Of a stretch of 64,000 nucleotides of DNA, positions 20,441 through 29,100 are shown piece after piece. The position numbers and the translations under genes were made by a program. A model generated the notes under the pieces. The model did no database searches. It had not been told where the DNA came from and saw nothing but the letters and a program-made list of their open reading frames with translations. This stretch comes from Rhodococcus jostii RHA1 (GTDB taxonomy: Bacteria; Actinomycetota; Actinomycetes; Mycobacteriales; Mycobacteriaceae), in assembly GCF_000014565.1 (NCBI RefSeq), contig NC_008268.1:1439001-1503000 (forward strand), given 5' to 3'. Numbering within the stretch: position 1 is the stretch's first letter; every line of letters begins with the position of its first letter.

Positions 20441-20463
20441 CGCGGACGCTGATCTGTGCAGGT

Positions 20464-20943
20464 TTACGGCGAGGCGATTGCCGCGCTCATCACGCGGATG
20501 GCACTCACGAGACCGTCGATGAGGTCGCCGTCGCCGAACGACGATACGGCGGCGGTGGCACCGAGCTGGGCGACCCGGTCCGTGACCCGGTTGGCCACGG
20601 CCCGGCCGCTGCGGATCTCGACCGTCCGCTGGTTGGGCGAGACCGCGATGAGCACGGACCGTTCCGCCTCGGGCGTCGTCGGGAACAGCGCGTCGGCGCC
20701 GGCTGCGGTGTCGGCGCCGAGGTCGCCGATGTACGCGTTGAAGCGCACCTTCGTCTTGCGGGTGCCTTCGGTGAGGGCATCGTCGAGGCGGACGAGTTCG
20801 TCCGTCGTGAACGGCAGGTCGTCGGTGAACGGCTCACCGACACGGTGCACGCCCGAGATGCGACCGCTGGAGGTCACGACGCTGCCGACAGGGAGATTGT
20901 CCGCGGATACCGCGGACGCGGGAATCAGGTCACCACTTGCCAC
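20464..20943 (-). CDS. DUF5130 / TPM-like protein, probable respiratory supercomplex accessory
   Basis: A 159-residue actinobacterial protein that I place in the DUF5130 family (Rv2468c region). It has no obvious catalytic motif; residues 25-150 resemble a TPM-type fold (VLIAVSPNQRTVEIRSGR, then VTDRVAQLGATAAVSSFGDGDLIDGLVSAI). GTG 20943 is preceded by GGAGG eight bases upstream and overlaps the end of the CtaJ-like gene by 14 bases, so translation is coupled. From memory the M. smegmatis neighbours of this pair were seen in the purified bc1-aa3 supercomplex. That link is knowledge-based and of moderate certainty. Confidence 0.7.
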   Translation of the reverse strand: MASGDLIPASAVSADNLPVGSVVTSSGRISGVHRVGEPFTDDLPFTTDELVRLDDALTEGTRKTKVRFNAYIGDLGADTAAGADALFPTTPEAERSVLIAVSPNQRTVEIRSGRAVANRVTDRVAQLGATAAVSSFGDGDLIDGLVSAIRVMSAAIASP

Positions 20944-21190
20944 TTGCCGAGCCTCCAATCAGGTCTGCCGAACCGGCGTGCACGCCGTGGTGTCCGCCGT
21001 GATGACCGTGCGTGGTCACCTCGTCGACGGCGCTCCACAGCACCGGCGCGTGCGTCCATTCCTCACCGAGGTGGAACGCGGGCGGCACGGGGCCCGGCGT
21101 CTTCTTGCCGACGAACGACATCCCCGCGAAGAAGGCGGTGATCAACGCCGGAATTCCTACGAATATCAGCACTGTCTCGAGAATGCTCAC
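20930..21190 (-). CDS. Small membrane protein resembling cytochrome oxidase subunit CtaJ
   Basis: An 86-residue protein with one N-terminal transmembrane helix (LETVLIFVGIPALITAFFAGM). A conserved-looking stretch follows (GPVPPAFHLGEEWTHAPVLWSAVDE), then a His/Gly-rich tail (THGHHGGHHGVH). The HLGEEWTHAPVLWSA pattern is, from memory, that of the actinobacterial CtaJ subunit of cytochrome aa3. It is upstream of and overlapping the DUF5130 gene. The His-rich tail is a possible metal-binding feature. Moderately sure of the family. Confidence 0.65.
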   Translation of the reverse strand: MSILETVLIFVGIPALITAFFAGMSFVGKKTPGPVPPAFHLGEEWTHAPVLWSAVDEVTTHGHHGGHHGVHAGSADLIGGSASGKW

Positions 21191-21265
21191 AACGCAAACG
21201 GTAGCCCAGAACCGTGCGAGGGGAAGCGTCAGGGCCGAACTTCGCGAAGGGGACCCGCGGAACGC

Positions 21266-21937
21266 TCAGGCGGCGCCTTCACCGAGGTAGGGCATCCACG
21301 ACGGGTGCAGGTCCTTGGTGGACGCCAGCAGTCGCCAGTGCGGCCCCGACGGAGGCACCAGGGACGCCCGGAGCGTCCAGCCGAGTTCGCTCAGCAACTT
21401 GTCCGCTTTGCGGTGGTTGCAGGGTGCGCAGCAGGCCACGCAGTTCTCCCACGAATGCTCGCCGCCGCGACTGCGGGGAACCACGTGATCGACGGTTTCG
21501 GCCTTGGCACCGCAATAGGCGCACCGGAACCGGTCCCGGTGCATGAGGGCTGCGCGGGTCATCGGAACCCGGGCGCGATACGGCACGCGCACGTAGTTCC
21601 GGAGGCGGATCACGGACGGCACCTGCACGGACCACTGCTCGGAGTGGACGACCGGGGCCTGGGGATCCTCGTGGACGGTGTCGGCCTTACCGCAGGTCAT
21701 CAACACCACGGCGCGGCGGGCAGGAAGGGCGGTGAGCGGCTCGTAGGTGACATTCAGGAGAAGCACCCGGCGCTTGATCCAGAGCGGAACCGCATTCTCG
21801 CCCGGGAAAGAAGGCTCTGCGCTGTGCGCGGAGCCTTCGGTGATCACTTGTAAAGCAAACGCCCCTGAAACCCCGGCACTCCGGGCATCAGTGGGCACGA
21901 GTTGTCGGTGCGCGCGGGCGCTGTGTCGATTCTTCAT
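21266..21937 (-). CDS. HNH endonuclease family protein
   Basis: A 223-residue protein. The C-terminal half has the HNH site with two zinc-binding Cys pairs: CAYCG, then [28 protein letters not shown] (residues about 150-185). The N-terminal half begins with a basic region and contains [10 protein letters not shown], typical of the housekeeping HNH proteins found in most actinobacteria and cyanobacteria. The ATG at 21937 has GGAGG five bases upstream. The cellular role of this family is not well known; no phage or toxin genes are near. It sits divergently beside glbO, as I recall for Rv2469c-Rv2470. Confidence 0.85.
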   Translation of the reverse strand: MKNRHSARAHRQLVPTDARSAGVSGAFALQVITEGSAHSAEPSFPGENAVPLWIKRRVLLLNVTYEPLTALPARRAVVLMTCGKADTVHEDPQAPVVHSEQWSVQVPSVIRLRNYVRVPYRARVPMTRAALMHRDRFRCAYCGAKAETVDHVVPRSRGGEHSWENCVACCAPCNHRKADKLLSELGWTLRASLVPPSGPHWRLLASTKDLHPSWMPYLGEGAA

Positions 21938-22077
21938 GCGACCTCCGGGAGATTGCCACCAAGTGCACCATGAATTGCCAGCTCGTGCACGTCCATTTCC
22001 GACAAAAATGCAGGACATTCGGTGAACAGACGGTGACGAAGACCGTTCGCGCCCACACGTGCACAATGGAAGGCGCC

Positions 22078-22473
22078 ATGACTGACGTGCAGCAGACCTT
22101 CTACGAGGCGGTGGGCGGAGCGGAGACGTTCCGCAAACTCACCGCGCGCTTCTACGAGGAAGTCGCCAAGGACGACATCGTGCGGCCCCTCTACCCCGAG
22201 GAAGATCTGGGTCCGGCCGAGCGCCGGATGCGGATGTTCCTCGAGCAGTACTGGGGCGGGCCGCACACCTATTCGGACGAGCGCGGCCACCCGCGACTGC
22301 GGCTGCGTCACCAGCCGTTCAAGATCGGCCCGATCGAGCGGGACGCCTGGCTGCGGTGCATGCACACGGCCATCGCGTCGATCGACTCCGGCACCCTCGA
22401 CGACGCCCACCGCAAGGCCCTCACCGAGTACATGGACATGGCCGCGGCGTCGATGGTGAACTCCGCCTTCTGA
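22078..22473 (+). CDS. glbO: Group II truncated haemoglobin (trHbO)
   Basis: A 131-residue haem protein. Family residues are the proximal His in GHPRLRLRH, the EQYWGGP helix, [20 protein letters not shown] with the B/CD-region Tyr, and the Trp of RDAWLRCM (G8). It almost matches M. tuberculosis GlbO. Such proteins bind oxygen and detoxify NO or peroxide near the membrane. ATG 22078 is preceded by GGAAGG; an ATG at 22066 is less likely. The gene precedes aglA by 67 bases. Confidence 0.95.
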   Translation: MTDVQQTFYEAVGGAETFRKLTARFYEEVAKDDIVRPLYPEEDLGPAERRMRMFLEQYWGGPHTYSDERGHPRLRLRHQPFKIGPIERDAWLRCMHTAIASIDSGTLDDAHRKALTEYMDMAAASMVNSAF

Positions 22474-22540
22474 AACCGCCCCGCGCCGATAACGCCGGTC
22501 GAGTCGTGGTGCGGGCGATCGTTTGGCACGATGGGCGTTT

Positions 22541-24136
22541 GTGAGCACTCCCGCCGAAACGCCCGCCGACGACACGCAGCCGGCACCCTGGTGGTCCGAC
22601 GCCGTCTTCTACCAGATCTATCCCCGCTCGTTCGCCGACGCGAACGGTGACGGTGTCGGCGACCTCCACGGAGTACGGGACAAGCTGGGATACCTCGAAC
22701 TGCTCGGTGTCGACGCCCTCTGGCTGAGCCCGGTCATGCGCTCCCCGATGGCCGATCACGGTTACGACGTGTCCGATCCCCGTGACATCGACCCGCTGTT
22801 CGGTGACCTCGCGAGCATGGACGCCCTGATCGAGGCCGCGCACGCGCGGCAGATCAAGGTGACGATGGACCTGGTGCCCAATCACACCAGCGTCGAGCAC
22901 GAATGGTTCCGCGCCGCCCTGGCGTCGCCGCCGGGCAGTCCCGAACGGGACCGATACATCTTCCGCGACGGTCGCGGTGAGGACGGCGCGGAGCCGCCCA
23001 ACAACTGGCCGAGCATCTTCGGCGGGCCGGCGTGGACGCGGATCACCGAGGCCGACGGCAAGCCCGGCCAGTGGTATCTGCACATCTTCGCGGCGGAGCA
23101 GCCCGACCTGAACTGGGATAACCCGGAGGTCGTCGACGATCTCACGAAGACGCTCCGGTTCTGGCTGGACCGCGGCGTCGACGGATTCCGCATCGACGTC
23201 GCGCACGGCATGGCCAAGCCGGAAGGTCTGCCGGACCACGACTGGTCCGCCAACGAACTGCTGCAGAACTCCGATGGCGATCCGCGGTTCGACAACCCCG
23301 CGGTCCACGACATCCACCGCGGCATCCGCAAGGTCCTCGACGAGTACCCGGGCACGATGGCCGTCGGGGAGATCTGGGTTCGAGACAACGAACGCTTCGG
23401 CGAGTACATCCGGCCCGACGAACTGCACCTCGGGTTCAACTTCCGGCTGGCCGAGGCCGAGTTCTCGGCGGAGACGGTGCGGGAGGCGATCGAGAACTCC
23501 CTGACCGCCGTCGACCAGGTGGGCGGGACACCCACGTGGACCCTGTCGAACCACGACGTCGAACGGGAAGTCACCCGGTACGGCGGCGGCGAGATCGGCA
23601 CGGCACGCGCCCGGGCCATGATCCTCGTCGAACTGGCGTTGCCCGGTGCGGCGTTCCTGTACAACGGTGCCGAACTCGGCCTGCCCAACGTCGACCTCCC
23701 CGATTCGGCGTTGCAGGATCCGGTGTGGGAACGATCCGGTCACACCGAACGCGGCCGCGACGGCTGCCGTGTGCCCGTGCCGTGGGAAGGCACCGAACCA
23801 CCGTTCGGGTTCAGCACCGGCGAGCCCTGGCTGCCGATGCCCCCCGAATGGGCGGACCTCACCGTCGAGGCGCAACTCGAGGACGTCACGTCGACGCTGT
23901 CGCTGTACCGTGCAGCACTCGAACTGCGCTCGCTGCGTCCGGAGTTCTCCGGTCCCGGGGTCGACTGGTACGGGAGCCCCGCGGGCTGCTTCGCCTTCCG
24001 CAGGCGCGGCGGACTGATCTGCGCCCTCAACGCCACCGACGCGCCGATCTCGCTGCCACCCGGTGAGGTGCTGCTCAGCAGCGCGCCGCTCGTCGAGGGG
24101 CAGCTCCCACCGAACGCGGCTGCGTGGCTCATCTGA
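22541..24136 (+). CDS. aglA: Alpha-glucosidase (GH13 family)
   Basis: A 531-residue cytosolic glycoside hydrolase. The four GH13 regions are DLVPNHTS, GFRIDVAHG (nucleophile Asp), VGEIWV (acid/base Glu) and LSNHDVER (third Asp). The N terminus WWSDAVFYQIYPRSFADANGDGVGDL is typical of oligo-1,6-glucosidase/alpha-glucosidase enzymes. It should release glucose from maltose-type oligosaccharides. GTG 22541 is the best start although no clear ribosome site is visible. It follows glbO and overlaps the transporter gene downstream, as I recall for Rv2471. Confidence 0.93.
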   Translation: MSTPAETPADDTQPAPWWSDAVFYQIYPRSFADANGDGVGDLHGVRDKLGYLELLGVDALWLSPVMRSPMADHGYDVSDPRDIDPLFGDLASMDALIEAAHARQIKVTMDLVPNHTSVEHEWFRAALASPPGSPERDRYIFRDGRGEDGAEPPNNWPSIFGGPAWTRITEADGKPGQWYLHIFAAEQPDLNWDNPEVVDDLTKTLRFWLDRGVDGFRIDVAHGMAKPEGLPDHDWSANELLQNSDGDPRFDNPAVHDIHRGIRKVLDEYPGTMAVGEIWVRDNERFGEYIRPDELHLGFNFRLAEAEFSAETVREAIENSLTAVDQVGGTPTWTLSNHDVEREVTRYGGGEIGTARARAMILVELALPGAAFLYNGAELGLPNVDLPDSALQDPVWERSGHTERGRDGCRVPVPWEGTEPPFGFSTGEPWLPMPPEWADLTVEAQLEDVTSTLSLYRAALELRSLRPEFSGPGVDWYGSPAGCFAFRRRGGLICALNATDAPISLPPGEVLLSSAPLVEGQLPPNAAAWLI

Positions 24137-25035
24137 CCCGCACTCCCGCAGTTGCGGCGGTCGTCGCAGCATCGATCCTGTTCGCCACCACGGGAACCGC
24201 GCAGGCCCTTGCGTCCCGCGCCCTCGGATACGACCTCGACCCACTGGCCGTCGGCTCGGCCCGGGTCGTGGCCGCGGGCGCGCTCCTCGCGGCGTTCGCG
24301 GCGCTGCGCGGCGGACTCGGGTTCGGTGACGGCCCCGGGATTCGCCGATATGCGCCCGCCGTGTGGGGCGGGATCGGGGTCGCGGCGTACCAACTCGGAT
24401 TCTTCACTGGCGTGCAGAGCGCCGGAGTGGCCGCAGGAACCATGATCGCGCTGGGTTCGGGACCCGCGTTCACCGGCGCGCTGCAATGGGCGGTGCACCG
24501 TCACCGCCCCGGCCCGGTGTGGGCCGTGTCCACCGTCATCGCCGTCGCCGGCATGGCGTTGATCGTGGCGGGCACGACCGGCGGCTCCGACTCGTCCGGG
24601 ATCCTGGCGGGTGCGCTGCCTGCGCTGATCGCCGGTCTCGGGTACGCCGCCTACACGGTCGCCGGGTCGTCGCTGCTCGCGGCGGGTTCGAGTCCCGAGG
24701 CGGCGATGGGACAGATGTTCGGTCTCGGTGGACTGTTCCTGATCCCCGTGCTCGTCGCGACCTGGCCGGGCGGCCTCGACACCGGGGCGGGCGCCGCGGC
24801 CGCCGTGTATCTGGCGATCGTCCCGACCGTGCTGGCGTATCTCCTGTTCGCCGCCGGTCTGCGGCGGCTGCCACCCGCGACGGTCGCGACGCTGACCCTC
24901 ACCGAACCGGTGGTCGCGGCACTGCTCGGGACCGCGGTGCTCGGCGAGCAGCTGACCCTGGTCGCGGGGCTGGGCATGGCGGCCGTCGTCGCGTCGCTCG
25001 CCGTGCTGGCCACCAGCACGCTGCGGTCCGGCTGA
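24124..25035 (+). CDS. EamA/DMT-family transporter
   Basis: A 303-residue membrane protein with about ten hydrophobic helices arranged as two EamA repeats, the second starting near residue 155 (ALIAGLGYAAYTVAGSSLL). LTEPVVAALLGTAVLGE is the usual late-repeat motif. These are metabolite or drug exporters; the substrate is unknown. GTG 24124 overlaps the aglA stop by 13 bases, so it is translated with aglA. Confidence 0.85.
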   Translation: MAHLTRTPAVAAVVAASILFATTGTAQALASRALGYDLDPLAVGSARVVAAGALLAAFAALRGGLGFGDGPGIRRYAPAVWGGIGVAAYQLGFFTGVQSAGVAAGTMIALGSGPAFTGALQWAVHRHRPGPVWAVSTVIAVAGMALIVAGTTGGSDSSGILAGALPALIAGLGYAAYTVAGSSLLAAGSSPEAAMGQMFGLGGLFLIPVLVATWPGGLDTGAGAAAAVYLAIVPTVLAYLLFAAGLRRLPPATVATLTLTEPVVAALLGTAVLGEQLTLVAGLGMAAVVASLAVLATSTLRSG

Positions 25036-25042
25036 CGGCGCG

Positions 25043-25729
25043 CTACCGCGCGACCGACAACGGAATCCCCCCACCGCGGTGCCGGTAGATCGACCCGAAC
25101 CGGGCGTCCACCCGCAGCCACGACGCGGTGGCACGCACCCGGACCAGTTCGGAGGCGTCGATGCGCTCGAGGTCGATGTCGGCGGTCAGCCGATCCGAGC
25201 CCGCGTGCGGAACGAACCCCATCGCGGTGAGAGCGAACACCACCCGCATCGGGATGCCGACCGTGTGCTCCGCGCCCGCCACCTGCAGGACTTCCTGGTC
25301 GAGAAGTGATGCGGGTGGGCCGTGGCCGCTGCCGTGCTCCTGCGCCAGGGCCGCACCGCGCTGCGCGAGGTCGACGAGAACACGCGCCGGGACGTCGTCG
25401 ACGTGAACGAAGCCCTCCGCCGGAGGCAGTGCGCCCCGCCACGCCGAATCCATCGAGAAACCCGGATCGATGTCGGCTGCGGTCGCCGCTTCGAGAGCGG
25501 CGAGCAGTTGGTCGCCGGCAGCCGACGTGTCGTCGGGGGTGATGGTCCCCGCGACCGTGCGCACCGCCAGCGCGTCGAAACCGGTTGCCGCCCAGATCGT
25601 CAGGCGGCCGGGTCCGCGTTGACGCAGACGCACCACCGTCGACTCGTCCAACCGGACCACCCTCGTGAGGAATGTGGCGAGATCACCGCGCTCAGTGGCG
25701 TCCGGGATCGACAGGACGCGCTCATACAC
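25043..25729 (-). CDS. Conserved actinobacterial protein of unknown function (Rv2474c-like)
   Basis: A 228-residue soluble protein with no motif I can assign. It holds FLTRVVRLDESTVVRLRQRGPGRLTIWA near the N terminus and a C-terminal basic region ending RFGSIYRHRGGGIPLSVAR. There is no signal or membrane segment. GTG 25729 overlaps the upstream thioesterase stop by eight bases, so the two are coupled. Conserved placement behind the thioesterase and NAD-GDH (as I recall in Mycobacterium) suggests a real gene. Function unknown. Confidence 0.75.
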   Translation of the reverse strand: MYERVLSIPDATERGDLATFLTRVVRLDESTVVRLRQRGPGRLTIWAATGFDALAVRTVAGTITPDDTSAAGDQLLAALEAATAADIDPGFSMDSAWRGALPPAEGFVHVDDVPARVLVDLAQRGAALAQEHGSGHGPPASLLDQEVLQVAGAEHTVGIPMRVVFALTAMGFVPHAGSDRLTADIDLERIDASELVRVRATASWLRVDARFGSIYRHRGGGIPLSVAR

Positions 25730-26147
25730 GCTGCCAGCTCTCCAGGTACGCCCGCTCGACGTCGGTGATTCTGCGCAGGCGCTGGGTGTCGATGTCGAAC
25801 GCCGCGATCTGCGTCGACGCGATGATGGACGGCGCGACCGAGACGTCGACGCCCTTCGGTCGGACCTCGTAGTTGATCGTGAAATCGACCGCGCGCACCT
25901 TCTCCACCCACATCAGGACGTCGAGCGGTGAATCGCTGTGCCGGAGTTGCCCGCGGTAGCGCACATGGAGGTCCGCGATGACCGCGCCGTCACGCAACGT
26001 CACGGTCGGACGGTCGTCCTCGAACAGCCAGGGAATCCGCGCCTCCTCCAGCAACGTCACCATCCGTGCGTGGTTGATGTGCTGGAAGACGTCCATGTCC
26101 GACCACCGAACTTCGACCTCCGCGTGAAAGCCCTCGCTCAACGTCAT
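25722..26147 (-). CDS. Hotdog-fold acyl-CoA thioesterase (4HBT type)
   Basis: A 141-residue thioesterase. VRWSDMDVFQHINHARMVTLLEEAR at residues 13-37 is the 4-hydroxybenzoyl-CoA thioesterase signature with the catalytic Asp/His region. The enzyme should hydrolyse acyl-CoAs. The ATG overlaps the NAD-GDH stop as ATGA, and GGAGGT lies just upstream inside gdh. A second gene of the same length and family flanks gdh on its other side. Confidence 0.87.
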   Translation of the reverse strand: MTLSEGFHAEVEVRWSDMDVFQHINHARMVTLLEEARIPWLFEDDRPTVTLRDGAVIADLHVRYRGQLRHSDSPLDVLMWVEKVRAVDFTINYEVRPKGVDVSVAPSIIASTQIAAFDIDTQRLRRITDVERAYLESWQRV

Positions 26148-29100
26148 ACCTCCGATCGGGTGCCCATACCTCGCACCATGCTGCGTACCTGACGCGCCGC
26201 CACCGAGAGCGTCGCGAGGTCAAGGGTCCCAGACTCGAATATTTCGGTGAGAGCGGACCTCGCCCTGGCCAGCCGGGACGCGTTCGTCGACTCCCAGTCG
26301 TCGATCTTCTCCTGCGGCGTCTCGTGAGGTTCACCACCCAGGAGCACTTCCATCGTGAGCTGACGCAGCGAACTGTAGAGGTCGTCGCGCAACGCGAGAC
26401 GGGCCAGCGAATGCCAGCGGTCACCCCGCGCGAGAGTGGACACGGCGCTCAGCAGCCAGTCGATGCCGAGGTGCGCGTCGAGCTCGTAGTACAGCTCGGC
26501 GACCTCGTCGATGTCGCGTTCGGCGATGTCGGCGATGTCGCTGATGTCGAGCAGACAAAACTTGTCCAGAAGCCGGAACACCTCGAACGCGAGGTCCTCG
26601 GGCGCGCCGCGGACGACGAGGGGCCGCGCCCGCGTCTCCACGTCGGCGAGCTGATGCCCCCGCACGAGCTGCGGCACCCTCGGCGAGAGTGCACGGAAGT
26701 CGGCCGAGTACCGGGCGATCTCGGCGCCAACGGCGAGGGGCTGAGGCCGGTTGGTCAGGAACCAGCGGGACGCGCGGTCGAGAACTCGGCCGGACTCGAG
26801 AATCAGGTCGTCCTCGATGTCCGCCGCGATGTTCGCCGACCGGATCCTCGACCACAGCTCCGGCAGGGCGAAGATCTCGGTGACCGCCGCGTAGGCGCGG
26901 ATGGCGTCGGTGCTGCTCGCACCCGCCTCGTCCGCCAACCGGTACGCGAAGGTGATACCGCCGTTGTCGATGGTCTCGTTCGCGAGCATCGTCGCCACGA
27001 TCTGCCTGCGCAGAGGATGCGCCTTGATCGCGGTGCGGAACCGCTTGCGCAACACCGTCGGGAAGTACCGCGGCAGCCGCGGCGCGAACGTCTCGCTGTC
27101 GGGCAGGTCCGTCGCGAGGAGGTCGTCCTTGAGCGCGAGTTTCACATGCGCGGTGAGGGTCGCGAGTTCCGGAGACGTCAGGCCCTGACCGGCCTGCCTG
27201 CGTCGGGCGATCTCCTCGTCGGTGGGCAGGGCCTCGAGCTTCCGGTCGAGTCCGCGACGCGACGCCAGGTGCTCGATCTGGCGGCGATGCACGGTCAGCA
27301 TCGGAACCGCGCTGGTCCGGGAGACACCGAGGAGATCGTTCTGCGCGATGTTGTTCGCGAGTACGAGTTGGGCCACCTCGTCGGTCATCGACGCCAGCAG
27401 AGGATTGCGTTCCTCCCGCGGCAGCCCGCCGCTGCTCACCAGCGAGTCCAGCAGGATCTTGATGTTCACCTCGTGATCGGAGCAGTCGACGCCCGCGGAG
27501 TTGTCGATCGCGTCGGTGTTGATCCGGCCACCGTTCTGGCTGTACTCGATCCGGCCGAGCGCCGTCACCCCGAGGTTGCCACCCTCGCCGACCACCTTCG
27601 CCCGCACCTCGTTGCCGTCGACGCGCACGGAGTCGTTGCTCTTGTCGCCCACCATCGCGTTGGTCTCGGTGGACGCCTTGACGTACGTGCCGATGCCACC
27701 GTTCCACAGCAGGTCCACCGGGGCACGCAGGATCGCCCGGACCAGTTCCGGCGGGGAGAGTTCGGTGACGGCGTCGTCGAGTCCGAGCGCGGCACGCGCG
27801 GCGGCACTGATCGGGACCGATTTGCGGGTCCGGTCCCACACGCCCCCGCCCTCGCTGATGATGCTGGTGTCGTAGTCGGCCCACGACGACCGGGGCAACG
27901 CGAACATCCGCGACCGCTCCGCGAACGACCGGGGGGCGTCGGGATCGGGGTCGAGGAAAATGTGCCGGTGGTCGAACGCCGCCACCAGCCGGATGTGTCG
28001 GCTCAGGAGCATGCCGTTTCCGAACACGTCGCCGCTCATGTCGCCAACGCCGACCGCGGAGAAGTCCTGGGTCTGGGTGTCGACGCCCATCTCCCGGAAG
28101 TGCCGTTTCACGCTCTCCCAGGCACCGCGCGCGGTGATGCCCATCCCCTTGTGGTCGTACCCGGCCGACCCACCGGACGCGAACGCGTCGCCGAGCCAGA
28201 ATTTGTACTGCTCCGCAACAGAATTGGCGAGGTCGGAGAATTTCGCGGTGCCCTTGTCCGCGGCCACCACGAGATACCGGTCGTCGCCGTCGCGACGCAC
28301 CACCCGGGCCGGGGGCACGATCTCCCCCGACACCTGATCGACGTTGTCGGTGAGGTCCAGGAGCCCGCAGATGAATGTGCGGTAGCAGTCCTGGCCCGCC
28401 TCGAGAGCGGCGGCGCGGTCGGCCGCCGCGTCCCCCGAGGGCGTCGGCGGATTCTTGACGACGAAGCCGCCCTTCGCGCCGACCGGGACGATCACCGCGT
28501 TCTTCACGGCCTGGGCCTTCGCCAACCCCAGGATCTCGGTGCGGAAATCCTCACGCCGGTCCGACCAGCGCAACCCGCCGCGGGCGACGGATCCGAACCG
28601 CAGGTGCACACCCTCGACGTCGGGTGAGTACACGAAGATCTCGTACTTCGGGCGGGGCTTCGGCAGTTCCTGGATCGAGGTCGGATCGAGCTTGATCGAC
28701 AGGTATGTGGGCGGCTCCCCGGTCTCGCCGACGACGAAGTAGTTGGTGCGCAGCGTCGACTTGATCAGCCCGAACAGACCGCGCAGGATGCGGTCCGCGT
28801 CGAGGCTGACCACGGCGTCGATGTACTCCCGCAGACGGGTGTCGAGTTCGGACACCAGATCGGGTGAGGGCGTCTCCGGATCGAACATCGCCTCGAACAA
28901 CTCGACGAGTGTGTACGCCGAACGGGGATTCGCCAGCGCAACCCCCTCGATGTGGAACTGACTGTACGGAAACCCGGCCTGACGCAGGTACTTTGCGTAC
29001 GTCCGCAGGATCACGGCCTGCCGCCACGACACTCCCGCCCGCAGGATCAGCTCGTTGAACCGGTCGGCCTCCGCCCGCCCGAACCAGACGGCGGTGAAGG

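Noticed and set aside
26324..28627. 767-codon plus-strand open frame inside gdh
   Set aside because: It lies wholly within the conserved gdh gene on the other strand and has a composition typical of an antisense shadow.
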